DNA from: an uncultured Clostridia bacterium
GTDB lineage: Bacteria; Bacillota; Clostridia; Oscillospirales; Acutalibacteraceae
Assembly: GCA_944382025.1 (NCBI GenBank)
Contig: CALWMQ010000098.1
Location: 1-5,525 of the forward strand
DNA length: 5,525 bases
Direction: 5' to 3'
Shown here: one piece after another, positions 5,496-5,525 of the stretch
How the letters are laid out: the number at the start of each line of letters is the position of its first letter
Numbering within the stretch: the stretch's first letter is position 1
The notes under the pieces: model-generated
The model's input: only the letters and a program-made list of their open reading frames with translations
What the model was told of the DNA's origin: nothing
The model's database searches: none
Position numbers and translations under genes: made by a program

Positions 5496-5525
5496 AACCT
5501 GCGCCGCGTTGTAGCTGCCGGTTTT

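Noticed and set aside
5150..5497. A 115-codon minus-strand frame covering the tatD end and the repeat
   Set aside because: It is a shadow of tatD and the palindromic element, with a Pro/Arg-rich product typical of translated repeats and no ribosome site.

Overview
This 5.5-kb window looks like chromosome from a moderately GC-rich Clostridia-type Firmicute, with a gut Oscillospiraceae or Lachnospiraceae relative as the best guess. The basis is strong Shine-Dalgarno sites (GGAGG, GGAGGAGG), the metG-tatD gene order typical of Firmicutes, a long MetRS carrying a C-terminal tRNA-binding domain, and an FAD/NAD/[2Fe-2S] reductase of a type common in anaerobic Clostridia. The assignment is an inference; no marker gene fixes the species.

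Layout, all convincing genes on the + strand. (1) 1-1017: the 3' part, or nearly all, of a ferredoxin-reductase-like flavoprotein with a C-terminal plant-type [2Fe-2S] domain; its frame is open to the left edge. (2) 1018-1400: noncoding, holding an 11-bp perfect inverted repeat just after the stop, a stretch that may be a decayed reading frame, and a good sigma-A-like promoter (CTGACA-17-TAATAT). (3) 1401-1856: an unrecognised 151-residue protein of clearly lower GC. (4) 1857-2374: about 520 bases without a convincing gene but rich in stem-loops, several mutually exclusive, plus a 23-codon mini-ORF behind a very good Shine-Dalgarno and then an extended -10 promoter. (5) 2375-4360: metG, methionyl-tRNA synthetase. 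(6) 4361-4561: a GC-rich hairpin, a strong intrinsic terminator, and another stem-loop in the tatD leader. (7) 4562-5407: tatD, a metal-dependent DNase-type hydrolase. (8) 5408-5525: a compact, highly structured repeat-like element starting 3 bases after the tatD stop.

metG and tatD are housekeeping genes that often travel together in Firmicutes, but the 12-bp-stem terminator between them argues for at least partly separate transcripts here. The reductase and the small unknown gene have no obvious functional link to them. The reductase-metG interval, with its low-GC orphan gene and structured flanks, is the most accessory-looking part. I found no complete mobile element, CRISPR array, tRNA or rRNA, and no recognisable riboswitch or T-box. 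Nothing in the window can be called a new system with confidence; the best leads are the orphan 151-residue protein and the structured RNA-like segments around it.
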